Positions 34,398 through 43,129 of a stretch of 64,000 bases of DNA are shown piece after piece. The stretch covers positions 1 to 64,000 of the forward strand of contig CAMDRI010000005.1 in assembly GCA_945906725.1 (NCBI GenBank). Reading direction: 5' to 3'. How positions within the stretch are numbered: position 1 is the first letter of the stretch; every line of letters begins with the position of its first letter. The notes below the pieces were generated by a model, which worked only from the letters and a program-made list of their open reading frames with translations, was not told where the DNA came from and made no database searches. This stretch comes from Candidatus Kuenenia stuttgartensis. GTDB lineage: Bacteria; Planctomycetota; Planctomycetia; Planctomycetales; Planctomycetaceae. The position numbers and the translations under genes were made by a program.

Positions 34398-34730
34398 GAA
34401 TTCCGTTTCCTTCGTCCTGCCAGCGAGGCCATCGCCGCCAAGCGACGACCGACATGCCGGCCACGAAGTGCGCGACTTCTACGCCAACGACTTCGTATGC
34501 AGCGGTGCCGCTCAGGCTGAGTTCCCAGCCAGCCTGCGAGCCACGAAGGCTCTCATCTGCGCGACCACCGACGAATCAAATCCATTCGCTCGCAACCGAC
34601 GCCCCGCGAAGCCTGACCCAATGGCTCACAACGGCACGCCGAAGAAGTGACAAGTCTTGCGGCTCGACTTGCGACAGTCAAGCCACTCACAACCAACGTA
34701 GCCGTCATCGCTCTGCGAAACGAACTGAAT
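34398..34730. other. Intergenic stretch with no recognised gene
   Basis: About 330 bases between the thioredoxin-fold gene start and the AGTGCAAAGTG repeat. Open frames here have compositions unlike neighbouring proteins and no ribosome-binding sites. I see no RNA gene or known element. Confidence 0.4.
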
Positions 34731-34813
34731 GCAGTGCAAAGTGCAAAACGCCAGCCGACTGCTTGCCTGCCCACTCTTCACTTTGCACTCTTCATTCTGC
34801 ACTTTGCACTGTC
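34731..34813. repeat. AGTGCAAAGTG-type inverted repeat (copy 2), overlapping an S4 gene end
   Basis: The words GCAGTGCAAAGTGCAAAAC and CTTCATTCTGCACTTTGCAC are inverted copies. On the - strand the repeat encodes the last residues (VQSAE) and the TGA stop of the S4-domain protein ending at 34792. Related copies are at 24151-24240 and 59704-59760. Confidence 0.7.
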
Positions 34814-35013
34814 AGTCGTTTGCCGCCAACTTCCACAATATCGTTGACCGCCAGTTTCCGGCGTCGTCGAGTTTCAACTTCGCCGTTCACTCGGACGTCC
34901 CCGTTTTGGATCATGAACTTGGCGTGCCCTCCAGTTTCTGCAATCGAACTCAGTTTCAGAAATTGATCCAGGCATAGTTTTTTTAATTCGGAATCGGTCA
35001 CTTCTCCGGTCAT
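34792..35013 (-). CDS. Small S4-domain RNA-binding protein (YbcJ-like)
   Basis: A 73-residue protein consisting of a single S4 RNA-binding fold: LKKLCLDQFLKLSSIAETGG, then AKFMIQNGDVRVNGEVETRRRRKLAVNDIVEVGG. Such stand-alone S4 proteins resemble E. coli YbcJ and probably bind structured RNA. ATG 35013 (MTGEVTDSELK) gives the compact domain. The upstream frame to 35076 is not conserved-looking. Its C-terminal residues after KRLT come from a repeat element. Confidence 0.75.
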   Translation of the reverse strand: MTGEVTDSELKKLCLDQFLKLSSIAETGGHAKFMIQNGDVRVNGEVETRRRRKLAVNDIVEVGGKRLTVQSAE

Positions 35014-35088
35014 GTCAGGTCTCACATCGCGTGGGAAATGATTTGTGGTTTGCAGACGACACTCATCTTCAGGCAAAGGGCAGGTCCA

Positions 35089-35493
35089 ATGACAGAGTTC
35101 AGCACCATGCGATTGCCTGCCAATCCCGATGTGATCGCCCCGGATGGTTCGGGAGTACGTATCTTGCTCGGTCTAAACGGCGGCGGGATGGCTCACTTTG
35201 AGTTGTCTCCCGGTCAAACGTCGAAAGCGGTGACTCATCGAACCGTCGAGGAGATTTGGTTCTGCCTGTCCGGCCGAGGTGAAATGTGGCGCAAGCAAGC
35301 GGACCGCGAAGAGATCGTCTCCCTGGAACCGGGTGTTTGCCTCACGATCCCGCTGAAGACTCACTTCCAATTCCGCTCCTTCGACGCTGAGCCACTCACC
35401 GCTGTCGCGATCACCATGCCCCCGTGGCCCGGCGAAGACGAGGCCATCATCGTGCCGGGAAAATGGGAACCAACCGTCGCGTTATCGGAATAA
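35089..35493 (+). CDS. Cupin-domain protein
   Basis: A 134-residue single cupin. Motif 1 is degenerate: THRTVEEIWFCLSGRGEMW has one His and Glu residues rather than the full HxH. Motif 2 reads PGVCLTIPLKTHFQFRS. Metal binding and catalysis are uncertain, and a ligand-binding role is equally possible. It is divergently arranged with the S4 gene. ATG 35089 (MTEFSTMRLP) follows AGGGCAGG. Confidence 0.75.
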   Translation: MTEFSTMRLPANPDVIAPDGSGVRILLGLNGGGMAHFELSPGQTSKAVTHRTVEEIWFCLSGRGEMWRKQADREEIVSLEPGVCLTIPLKTHFQFRSFDAEPLTAVAITMPPWPGEDEAIIVPGKWEPTVALSE

Positions 35494-35618
35494 CGGCGTT
35501 CTGCGAGGGTCTCCCGACCCCGCAGCCGAATGGATCGAAGGTCTCCAGAATTCCGACAGCCTCAGCAAACGCTTCGAGACGCACGACAACTCGCCGTTCG
35601 TGGAGTCCTGTGGCCCGT

Positions 35619-35927
35619 TCACCGACAGGGGATCCCCATTTCTTTATCGAAGTCGGATTTGATTTTGAGACAGCGACGATACTCAGCGTCAACGTCTTTC
35701 CAAATCTCTCGCGGCCAGCGTTCGTTTTTGAAATGATCGAGCAAGCGATTCTGCTGGAACAATTCGATGAAATACCCTCGGCGAACATCCGAGTAGTGAT
35801 CGTGGCCCTTGCTTCAATTCTTCGTCTCGATTGACTTGATTTGAAGTGACTCTCGGCTGAGTCCATGTGACTCCGCAAAGACATACGCCTCTTTCACGGG
35901 AAACATTTTTGTACCAGTCACGGACAT
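35619..35927 (-). pseudogene. Small gene with in-frame TGA, or two abutting small ORFs
   Basis: From ATG 35927, with AAGGAAAG upstream, the frame encodes 37 residues (MSVTGTKMFPVKEAYVFAES to IKSIETKN) and meets TGA at 35816-35814. The same frame then continues for 64 codons with protein-like sequence (SDVRRGYFIELFQQNRLLDH, WKDVDAEYRRCLKIKSDFD) to TGA 35621-35619. The second half has no good start codon of its own. The simplest reading is a gene broken by a nonsense mutation. Two genes, or a sequencing error, are alternatives. The family is not identified. Confidence 0.45.
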
Positions 35928-35967
35928 GGAACTTTCCTTTCATAGTGAAATCGGGCATTCAGATCTC

Positions 35968-37245
35968 TCACCCAATCCGATCAATCCCCATCCACTTTCT
36001 CAGCACTTCCGGGATGACGATGCTGCCGTCGGGTTGTTGGTGGTTTTCGAGGAGGGCGATCATGGCTCGCGTGATCGCGACGGCGGTGCCGTTGAGCGTG
36101 TGGACGAAGTGCGTCCCCTTCTTGTCCGGTTGCTTGCAGCGGATGCCGAGGCGTCGAGCTTGGAAGTCGGTGCAGTTGGAGGCGGAGGTGATCTCGCCCC
36201 ACTCGCCCGCTTCGCCGCGGCCGGGCATCCAGGCTTCGAGGTCGAACTTGCGGTACGCCGGCCCGCCCAGATCGCCGCTGGCGATGTCGAGCACTCGGTA
36301 CGGAATACCCAAGCCTTGGAAGATGTCTTCCTCGATGCTCAGGATCAGTTCGTGGAACTTGTTGGACTCGGCGAAGTCCGGCGCGGTGAAGCCGAACATC
36401 TCGACTTTCGTGAATTGATGCACGCGGTAGATCCCCTTTGTCGCCTTGCCGTGAGCACCCGCCTCGGTGCGGAAGCAGTGCGAGATGCCGGCGTACTTCA
36501 ACGGCAGCTTTTCGACGTCGAGGATGTGATCCTTCAACATGCCGCCGAGCGTGATTTCAGCCGTCGCGACAAGACTGAGATCGGTCCCCGTGATCGAATA
36601 AATCTGCGTCTCCGGACCGCGCGGCTGATAGCCGGTGCCTTCGAGCACATCCATGCGTGCGAGGTCGGGTGTCGTGTGCAGCGTGAACCCTGCGTCTCGG
36701 AGTTTGCTGACGGCATACTGAATCAACGCCAGTTCGAGTAGCACCGCTTCGTTTTTCAAGAAGTAAAACCCGTGCCCCGTGACACGAGCACCCGCTTCGA
36801 GGTCGATGAGATCATGCTTCTCGGCGAGCGCGACGTGATCGAGTGCTTTGAAGTCGAATTTCTTAATCTCTCCGACAACTCGCAGCACCTTGCTGTCCGC
36901 TTCTTTGCCGAGCGGAGCCTCCGGATGAGTCATGTTTGGGATGCCCATCAAAACATCACGCAGTTGCGGTTCGACATCGGCGACTTGCCTCTCGTTGGCA
37001 GTGATCGCCTCACGCAGTTCCTTACCCTTCGCGATGAGCTTTTGCTTCTCGTCGGCGTCCTTCGTCTTCGGAATCTGTGCCGAGATTTCTTTTTGGTCAC
37101 GTCGCAGGTTGTCCCCCTCGACGATCAACTTGCTGCGCTGGTCTCGCAGCGTGAGGAGTTGGCTGAGATCGACAGCCACGCCACGATTGCGGCAGTTCGC
37201 TTCGACAGCTTCACGGTTCTCGCAGACAAATTGCAGGTCGAGCAT
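35968..37245 (-). CDS. serS: Seryl-tRNA synthetase
   Basis: A 425-residue class II aminoacyl-tRNA synthetase. The N-terminal long helical hairpin (about residues 1-110, with RSKLIVEGDNLRRDQKEISA) clasps tRNA-Ser. The catalytic core has motif 2 around CFRTEAGAHGKATKGIYRVHQF and motif 3 near HFVHTLNGTAVAITRAMIA. ATG 37245 (MLDLQFVCENREAV) is the family start. The frame extends to 37290 into a repeat element and is not used. Confidence 0.95.
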   Translation of the reverse strand: MLDLQFVCENREAVEANCRNRGVAVDLSQLLTLRDQRSKLIVEGDNLRRDQKEISAQIPKTKDADEKQKLIAKGKELREAITANERQVADVEPQLRDVLMGIPNMTHPEAPLGKEADSKVLRVVGEIKKFDFKALDHVALAEKHDLIDLEAGARVTGHGFYFLKNEAVLLELALIQYAVSKLRDAGFTLHTTPDLARMDVLEGTGYQPRGPETQIYSITGTDLSLVATAEITLGGMLKDHILDVEKLPLKYAGISHCFRTEAGAHGKATKGIYRVHQFTKVEMFGFTAPDFAESNKFHELILSIEEDIFQGLGIPYRVLDIASGDLGGPAYRKFDLEAWMPGRGEAGEWGEITSASNCTDFQARRLGIRCKQPDKKGTHFVHTLNGTAVAITRAMIALLENHQQPDGSIVIPEVLRKWMGIDRIG

Positions 37246-37259
37246 TCTTCGCTTCCAAC

Positions 37260-37339
37260 GTAGGACGGGTCGAGGTACGAGACCCACCATTGGTGTGAGT
37301 TGCGATTGTTGGCGGGTCTCGTGCCTCGACCCACCCTAC
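37260..37339. repeat. GTAG hairpin pair (BIME-like), GGGTCGAGGTACGAGACCC family
   Basis: Starts GTAGGACGGGTCGAGGTACG and ends GCCTCGACCCACCCTAC, with inverted arms of about 25 bases. It fills the gap between serS and the M24 peptidase gene (both - strand). The peptidase stop codon TGA lies just outside the element. Confidence 0.75.
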
Positions 37340-37340
37340 T

Positions 37341-38495
37341 TCAATCCAACGCGATGATGTGGTTGCTGAGTCGGCGGTAGCCCGCCTCAGTGATCAGATA
37401 ATTGTGTTCGATGCGGACTCCGCCGACCCCTTCGACGTACAGGCCGGGCTCGAGCGTCAAGACGTCGCCTGCTTCCAACACGTCCTCCGACTGCGGTACG
37501 AGGATCGGAGGTTCTGGATGCGCCAGGCCGATGCCGTGACCAGCGTGATGGGTGAGGTGATCGTAACCCTGCGCAGCGAATGGCGACGATTTGTATTGAG
37601 CACTCGCGGCGGCGAAGACATCGGCGGCTCGTGCTCCGGCTTTGAGAACTTCCTCTGCGGCGGCCATCGCGGCTTGGCAGACGGCGAAGACTTCTCGCTG
37701 CTGATTAGATGGCTTGCCGATGGCGATGACGTTGGTGAAATCGCTGCGATAGCCTTCCAGCACTGCCGAATAGTCGAGGACGAAAAGCTCACCCGGTTGC
37801 ATCGCGTGAGTCGTTGGCAATCCGCCGGACTTCGGCTGCGCGGGGCTGTTCGCGCGAAAGTCGCCGTAGATGAGGCCGACTCGGCCGGCTGCGGCCAGAA
37901 CAGCGGACAGTACGCCGCGGTAGGCGTCCAACTCGGTCATGCCCGGCTTCACGTTCTCACGTGCCCACGCATGACCCACGTCGGTGGCACGCATGCACTG
38001 TTCGAGCAGGGCGATCTCGTCCGGCTCTTTTCGGCGTCGCAGGTTGCGAATCAGCGAACCAACTTCGGCGGGGACCAATTCCGCATCGCCGACTCCGAGC
38101 GCATCGCGTGCTCCAACCGGTAGCCATTCGGCTTCGATTGTCCCCTTGCGGCCACGCAGCTTGCCGGCGACTTGCAGCACGGCGCGGAACAAAACGTGAT
38201 CGCGGTTCGCTACCGAGTGCTGATGGTCGTACCACTTCTCGACCACCTTGTCATCGACGAACGCCTCGCCGACTCCCGACTTTAACGAAAAGTTGTCGCC
38301 CAGCAGCGTCGCTTTGCCGTCTCGTTCGAGCAACAGCAACGCTCGTTCGCCGCCGGAGAAACTAAACGGCGGAATCCAAAAGTTCGCAAGGTATTTGACG
38401 TGTCGCGGATCGGCGATCAGCAGCCATTCGACGTCGTGCGGCACGACGTTCCAAAGTCGGGCGCGGCGAGTGAGGCAGCCTTCTTTCGTGAGCAT
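37341..38495 (-). CDS. M24 family aminopeptidase (Xaa-Pro peptidase type)
   Basis: A 384-residue pita-bread-fold metallopeptidase. Metal ligands are visible in [16 protein letters not shown] (two Asp), [13 protein letters not shown] (His), [11 protein letters not shown] (Glu) and [10 protein letters not shown] (Glu). The N-terminal creatinase-type domain ([15 protein letters not shown]) supports a prolidase or Xaa-Pro aminopeptidase assignment. ATG 38495 follows GGAG. It lies upstream of serS in the same direction. Confidence 0.88.
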   Translation of the reverse strand: MLTKEGCLTRRARLWNVVPHDVEWLLIADPRHVKYLANFWIPPFSFSGGERALLLLERDGKATLLGDNFSLKSGVGEAFVDDKVVEKWYDHQHSVANRDHVLFRAVLQVAGKLRGRKGTIEAEWLPVGARDALGVGDAELVPAEVGSLIRNLRRRKEPDEIALLEQCMRATDVGHAWARENVKPGMTELDAYRGVLSAVLAAAGRVGLIYGDFRANSPAQPKSGGLPTTHAMQPGELFVLDYSAVLEGYRSDFTNVIAIGKPSNQQREVFAVCQAAMAAAEEVLKAGARAADVFAAASAQYKSSPFAAQGYDHLTHHAGHGIGLAHPEPPILVPQSEDVLEAGDVLTLEPGLYVEGVGGVRIEHNYLITEAGYRRLSNHIIALD

Positions 38496-38527
38496 TACTC
38501 CAAAGTCCCTTCTACTCCCTTCCCACA

Positions 38528-38581
38528 CTTACTCCTACTCCTACTCGAATTGAATTTCGTCCGAGTAGGAGTAGGAGTAAG
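38528..38581. repeat. Perfect 20-base inverted repeat of GGAGTA units
   Basis: Arms CTTACTCCTACTCCTACTCG (38528-38547) and its exact reverse complement (38562-38581), separated by 14 bases, form a very stable hairpin of short tandem GGAGTA units. It lies between the M24 peptidase start and the trxB stop. Confidence 0.8.
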
Positions 38582-38601
38582 AGAAGAAGCCATGTTGTCG
38601 G

Positions 38602-39663
38602 CTATTCAAACCCCTTGGCCGCGAGCCAGCGTTCGGCGTCGAGGGCGGCTTGGCAGCCGCTGCCGGCGGCGGTGATCGCTTGACGGTAGTAATCGTCGGC
38701 CACGTCGCCGGCGGCGAAGACCCCTTCGACGCTGGTGAAGGTTCGCTGCGGAGTTGTCCAGACAAGATATTTTTTCGCGGTCAGCGCGAGCTGCCCATTC
38801 AGGAAATCGGTGTTCGGCGTGTGGCCGATCGCACAGAAATAGCCTGAGCAATCGACTTGCTCGGTCTTCAACGGATCGACTGTGCTTTGTAGTCGGACGC
38901 CGGTGACTCCGGCCTTGTCGTCACCGAGAACCTCGGCAACCGTCGAGTTCCATTTCACTTCGATCTTCGGATTCTTGAGGACTCGTTCTGCCATGATCTT
39001 GCTGGCTCGAAACGTGTCGCGACGATGCGTGATGAAGACTTTCGAGGCGAACTTCGAGAGGTAGCTGGCCTCTTCCATTGCGCTGTCACCGCCGCCGACG
39101 ACGACCAACGGTTTGTTCCGGAAGCGAGGCAACGCACCGTCACAGACCGCACAGGCCGAGACGCCGCGATTTTTGAAGCGGTCTTCGCTTTCCAGGCCGA
39201 GATAATTGGCTCGCGCGCCGGTGGCAATGATGATCGACAATGCTCGAATCGTTTGGCCTTCAAGCGTCTTCAGCACGAACGGATGCTGGCTGCAATCGAC
39301 ATCGACGACGTCGTCGGTGATAACTCGCGTGCCGAAATTGGTGGCTTGCTGCCGCATCAACTCGACGAGGTCCGGGCCGTCGATGCCGTGTGAGGCGTCC
39401 GGGTTGAGCATCATTTTGCGGTTGTCGCTGATCGCGGTCTTGAGGTACTCGTTAAGGTTGCCGGCCGGGAACCCCGGATAGTTTTCGACCTCGCTGGTCA
39501 GCGCGAGTTGGCCTTTCGGCAGCGTCCCCTTGATGCGATTCTCTTCGGTCATCGCCCCTTCGATGCAAAGCGGATTGAGGCTAGCTCGTGCGGCATAAAT
39601 CGCGGCGGCCCAGCCGGCCGGGCCGGAGCCGATGATGACGACATGTTCGGAATGATCGGACAC
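38602..39663 (-). CDS. trxB: Thioredoxin reductase
   Basis: A 353-residue FAD/NADPH oxidoreductase. The FAD-binding motif is [19 protein letters not shown], the redox-active dithiol is CAVC in [11 protein letters not shown], the NADPH motif is [15 protein letters not shown], and the C-terminal FAD motif is [14 protein letters not shown] 39663 ([12 protein letters not shown]) is chosen with GGAG eight bases upstream, because the frame further upstream (to 39798) is not TrxB-like. The protein is slightly longer than E. coli TrxB. Confidence 0.93.
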   Translation of the reverse strand: MSDHSEHVVIIGSGPAGWAAAIYAARASLNPLCIEGAMTEENRIKGTLPKGQLALTSEVENYPGFPAGNLNEYLKTAISDNRKMMLNPDASHGIDGPDLVELMRQQATNFGTRVITDDVVDVDCSQHPFVLKTLEGQTIRALSIIIATGARANYLGLESEDRFKNRGVSACAVCDGALPRFRNKPLVVVGGGDSAMEEASYLSKFASKVFITHRRDTFRASKIMAERVLKNPKIEVKWNSTVAEVLGDDKAGVTGVRLQSTVDPLKTEQVDCSGYFCAIGHTPNTDFLNGQLALTAKKYLVWTTPQRTFTSVEGVFAAGDVADDYYRQAITAAGSGCQAALDAERWLAAKGFE

Positions 39664-39885
39664 GGGGGAACTCCAGATTGTTTCGTGGAGCACGATTTCA
39701 TCGTGCTGATGAAAGGCTTCAGAAGACGAGGAACGGGAAGTTTGAAAACGTGCCCCACGTCGCGGCGAACAATATGCGACGGGCGCGGGTCGCGGCAAAC
39801 GAGGCGTGAGTGAATTGCTGCGGCGGACGAAGTCTCCATAATCTACCCGCAGCGCTCGGAGCCACTCATTGAAAAAGGGCAGCGG

Positions 39886-41130
39886 ATGCGAGACGTCTTG
39901 ACGTTACTGCTGGCCGGAGGCAAAGGAGAGCGGCTGATGCCGCTGACTCGTGACCGTGCCAAGCCCGCGGTCCCCTTCGGAGGTTGCTACCGCATCGTCG
40001 ATTTCACGCTGTCGAATTGCGTCAACAGCGGGCTGCGTCGGATTCTGGTGCTCACGCAATACAAAGCCGCGAGCCTCGATCGGCACATCAACTTGGCGTG
40101 GCGGTTTCTGTGCCGGGAACTGGATGAGTTCATCGACATTTTGCCGCCTCAGCAACGCATCGGTGAGCAGTGGTATTCCGGCACCGCCAATGCCGTCTAC
40201 CAGAACATCTACTCGATCGAGAAGGCCCGCTCGAAATACGTGCTAATCCTCTCCGGGGATCACATCTACAAAATGGATTACTCGGAGATGCTCCGCGACC
40301 ACATCGACTCGGGAGCGGACTTGACGATCGGCAGCTTGCCGGTCGATCTCCGTGATGGGAATCAGTTCGGCGTCATGCAGGTCGACGCCGATCGGAGAAT
40401 CGTGAATTTTCGCGAGAAGCCGGCCGATCCCGACCCAATCCCCGGTGATCCCGGGCGCTGCTTGGCGTCGATGGGAATTTACGTCTTCAACACGAAATTT
40501 CTCTTCGAGCAGCTCTGCAACGACGAGACGAACCAGAGCAGCTCCCACGATTTCGGCAAGAACATCATTCCTGCTGTCGTGCGGACGCATCGCGTGCGAG
40601 CGTTTCCGTTCCGCGACCGGGATACGAATCAGGCTCAGTATTGGCGCGACGTCGGCACGCTGGAGGCGCTGTTCGAGGCGAACATGGACCTTATCGCCGT
40701 GCAACCGCCGTTCAACTTGTACGACACGTCTTGGCCGATCCGGACCTATCACGCTCCGTTGCCGCCGCCGAAATTCGTCTTTGCGGACATGCAGGAGAAC
40801 CAACCCCGAGTCGGCCTCGCGCTCGACAGTTTGGTCAGCCAAGGCTGCATCGTGTCCGGGGGGCGTGTCGAACGTTCGATTCTCTCCTCCAACGTGCGTA
40901 TCAACAGTTATGCCGACGTGCGCGAGTCGATCCTGCTGAGCAACGTTACGATCGGTCGGCACGCTCGAATTCGCCGTGCGATCATCGATAAGGGCGTGCA
41001 GGTTCCCGAAGGCATGGAGATTGGCTACGACCTCGAGCACGACCGCCAACGTGGCTTCACGGTCACGGAAACCGGACTGGTCGTCATCGCGAAATCAGAT
41101 GGATCGAGCCAACTGGCTGATCTGGATTGA
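39886..41130 (+). CDS. glgC: Glucose-1-phosphate adenylyltransferase
   Basis: A 414-residue ADP-glucose pyrophosphorylase, the committed step of glycogen synthesis. The N-terminal nucleotidyltransferase motif [27 protein letters not shown] and the catalytic region [11 protein letters not shown] are typical. A C-terminal left-handed beta-helix carries the hexapeptide-like repeats ([40 protein letters not shown]). ATG 39886 follows AGGGCAGCGG. Confidence 0.94.
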   Translation: MRDVLTLLLAGGKGERLMPLTRDRAKPAVPFGGCYRIVDFTLSNCVNSGLRRILVLTQYKAASLDRHINLAWRFLCRELDEFIDILPPQQRIGEQWYSGTANAVYQNIYSIEKARSKYVLILSGDHIYKMDYSEMLRDHIDSGADLTIGSLPVDLRDGNQFGVMQVDADRRIVNFREKPADPDPIPGDPGRCLASMGIYVFNTKFLFEQLCNDETNQSSSHDFGKNIIPAVVRTHRVRAFPFRDRDTNQAQYWRDVGTLEALFEANMDLIAVQPPFNLYDTSWPIRTYHAPLPPPKFVFADMQENQPRVGLALDSLVSQGCIVSGGRVERSILSSNVRINSYADVRESILLSNVTIGRHARIRRAIIDKGVQVPEGMEIGYDLEHDRQRGFTVTETGLVVIAKSDGSSQLADLD

Positions 41131-41134
41131 GTTT

Positions 41135-41184
41135 CGTGGCGGATGCGTCTCGCATCCGACCGACGCGAGACGCGTCGGCCACGG
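41135..41184. repeat. Inverted repeat, GTGGCGGATGCGTCTCGCATCC family (copy 2)
   Basis: Almost identical to 20314-20363, with the same CGTGGC/GCCACG outer arms and GATGCGTCTCGCATC inner hairpin. It begins four bases after the glgC stop. Confidence 0.75.
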
Positions 41185-41193
41185 AAAGAAAAA

Positions 41194-41248
41194 TCCCGGA
41201 AGCAGCTGGTCCCAGGGGGGCGAAGGACTCTGGCTACTTCCGGGAGGC
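41194..41248 (+). terminator. Stem-loop downstream of glgC
   Basis: CCCGGAAG (41194 region) pairs with CTTCCGGG (41240 region) across a 35-base loop that itself contains GGTCCCAGGGGGG. It may terminate glgC transcription or be another repeat. No clear T-run follows. Confidence 0.3.
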
Positions 41249-41393
41249 GATTGCGAATTGTGTTATCTTTGACGTTCCGTTTTTGTTCGTTCCGTCCAAG
41301 GCAGACGGACAATATGACTTCTCCAAAAACGGGTCAACACGACTTTTGTGGATTCAAGAAGTCTTCAGAAAACGCTGATTCGTGAGGCAAAAA

Positions 41394-42395
41394 ATGCCGG
41401 AGCAACAAGGGCTGACGGAGTGCCAAGTCGAGATGACGATCATCGACATGGATGGTGTTTTCGCATTCTATCCGGCCGGATCACGGTTACTCGATTCTCG
41501 TTGGAATGAGGTTCAAACAAGGTTTGAGCAATGCTCCGATTTGGCGGCAGTCATTCGTGTCTTTGGAGACAACTGGTTCACGAGACTGTTTGGCGAAACG
41601 TGGTCGGCGTTGCCGAGCCGCTTGGCCTCGCTGGCGATTCGCCCCCCTTCCGCGAGTTACCTATCGCTGCGACCTGACTTCGATCCGTTGCTTTTCGGAA
41701 CGCGGCTGCTCAGCAGTGCGAGTACGTTTTCACATTGGATGCGGCTCATCGACCTCGCCAAAGATGCCTCTCGTGTGGAAGTGCATTCGATCCCAATCGA
41801 ATGGACTTCGACAGACGCAGCTGCGAAGGCCACCGATCTTGATGAGTGTTTCTTGCCGGAACTGCTTTCAACTCCGCCGTGCCGCGAATTGTCTTGGGTG
41901 TTCGGAGAATTGAAGCTGGCTCGACTGAGCGACCTGTGCGGCGAGGTTGTCTCGCCAGCCGACGCGACCGCTGTGCTGGCTGGCTTGTGGCTGTTGCTCG
42001 GCGATGCCGACGCCAGTCATCGGCAGTCGCAGTCGATTGAGGAAGAAGGCCGTCACCGTTGTGGCAACTTCTGGCACGCGATCATGCACCGCCAGGAACC
42101 GGACTACGGCAACTCGAAATACTGGTTTCGCCGAGTCGGTCAGCATTCGATCTTTCCAGAACTCGCTCGCTGGGCCGACGAGTTGATCGGGGCTGATGGC
42201 TCGGAGTCTGCTCGTCGTTGGCGAACGAAACTTGGAACGCCCGATCGGTGGGATCCGTTTGCATTCGTCGATTGGTGCGAAGCGGCGGCTCGCGAGGCGG
42301 ATGTTCGACAGACGCAATTGATCCGTCGAATTCAATTCGTTGAGATGCACCTATTGCTGCGAGCGTCGTTTGAGGATGCAACGCGATCAACGTAG
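41394..42395 (+). CDS. Conserved-looking hypothetical protein
   Basis: A 333-residue soluble protein. Its most striking part is near residues 225-255 (HRCGNFWHAIMHRQEPDYGN, then SKYWFRRVGQHSIF), a His/Trp/Tyr-rich segment suggestive of a conserved domain that I cannot name. ATG 41394 has GAGG six bases upstream. A GTG at 41382 is less likely. Stop TAG 42393-42395 lies in the GTAG head of the following repeat. Confidence 0.65.
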   Translation: MPEQQGLTECQVEMTIIDMDGVFAFYPAGSRLLDSRWNEVQTRFEQCSDLAAVIRVFGDNWFTRLFGETWSALPSRLASLAIRPPSASYLSLRPDFDPLLFGTRLLSSASTFSHWMRLIDLAKDASRVEVHSIPIEWTSTDAAAKATDLDECFLPELLSTPPCRELSWVFGELKLARLSDLCGEVVSPADATAVLAGLWLLLGDADASHRQSQSIEEEGRHRCGNFWHAIMHRQEPDYGNSKYWFRRVGQHSIFPELARWADELIGADGSESARRWRTKLGTPDRWDPFAFVDWCEAAAREADVRQTQLIRRIQFVEMHLLLRASFEDATRST

Positions 42396-42448
42396 GCCAG
42401 TCACTCCGTGACCGGAGCGGGATTCGATTCACGGAGTGAATCGTCTAC
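42392..42448. repeat. GTAG hairpin pair (BIME-like), CAGTCACtccGTGACCGG family (copy 1)
   Basis: GTAG plus hairpin CAGTCAC/GTGACCGG and the inverted mate GATTCACggaGTGAATC ending in CTAC. It spans exactly the gap between two convergent genes, and each GTAG supplies the stop codon of its neighbour (42393-42395 on +, 42447-42445 on -). A relative is at 61650-61703. Confidence 0.85.
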
Positions 42449-43119
42449 TTTGCGGCTTCGCCGCCCGGCAGATCTTCTTCGTCTTTCAGAAGTCGCCGCA
42501 ACTTCTCGCGGAGTTCCGCGCGGCCGCGATGGATGCGGCTGCGGACGGTGCCGATCGGACACTTCAGCAACTCGGCGATCTCTTCGTACTTCATCTCTTC
42601 CATTTCGGCCATAACTAGCGGGATGCGGAACTCTGCGGTCATCTGCGCGAGTGCCTCGCGGACGATGTGTTGACGCTCAGCTTGTTCCATGGGCTGGTCG
42701 GGCTGCATGTCGCGGCGCGGGTCGGTCGGTTCGAGACCGATGCGTTCCTTCGTCGCTTCAATGGATGTTCCGAGAGAGCGGTTCTTGCGGCGGAAGTTGA
42801 CCGAGGCGTTCATCGCGATGCGGAACAGCCACGAATAGAACTGCGAGTCACCTCGAAACGTCGCCAGCTTCTGAAACGCCAGCACGAACGCTTCTTGAGC
42901 AACGTCCTTGGCATCCTCGGCCGAACCGGTCATGTGAACCAGCGCGCCGTACAGCCGGTTCTGGTAACGCGAAACCAACTCGCCAAACGCTGCCGTGTCA
43001 CGGGCCAGCGCGGCGGCGATCAACTCCTGGTCACTGAGTTCGGCGCGAGGTTCGTCCAAGATGAGGCGTGCGTCCTGCTGGCGAATGGGAGATTTCCTCG
43101 GAGCAGGATGCCAACTCAA
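42445..43119 (-). CDS. ECF-type RNA polymerase sigma factor
   Basis: A 224-residue extracytoplasmic-function sigma factor. Region 2 (YQNRLYGALVHMTGSAEDAKDVAQEAFVLAFQKL, given here only in its conserved DAKDVAQEAF core) and region 4 (KYEEIAELLKCPIGTVRSRI) are clear. It directs core polymerase to a stress or envelope regulon. Start is uncertain: TTG 43119 lies 11 bases after the lgt stop, and no good site or ATG is near. An anti-sigma gene is not adjacent. It is probably co-transcribed with panC and lgt. Confidence 0.88.
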   Translation of the reverse strand: MSWHPAPRKSPIRQQDARLILDEPRAELSDQELIAAALARDTAAFGELVSRYQNRLYGALVHMTGSAEDAKDVAQEAFVLAFQKLATFRGDSQFYSWLFRIAMNASVNFRRKNRSLGTSIEATKERIGLEPTDPRRDMQPDQPMEQAERQHIVREALAQMTAEFRIPLVMAEMEEMKYEEIAELLKCPIGTVRSRIHRGRAELREKLRRLLKDEEDLPGGEAAK

Positions 43120-43129
43120 CGTCCGACGA

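Noticed and set aside
34306-34650. 114-codon frame on the + strand
   Set aside because: Antisense to the thioredoxin-fold gene for part of its length, with no ribosome-binding site and no recognisable motif.
35814-35816. TGA as a selenocysteine codon
   Set aside because: The position does not resemble a redox Cys, and no SECIS-like hairpin was recognised just downstream. Nonsense mutation or gene end is simpler.
35447-35884. 145-codon frame on the - strand
   Set aside because: Overlaps the cupin gene end and the better-supported interrupted small gene. Its sequence has no protein-like pattern.
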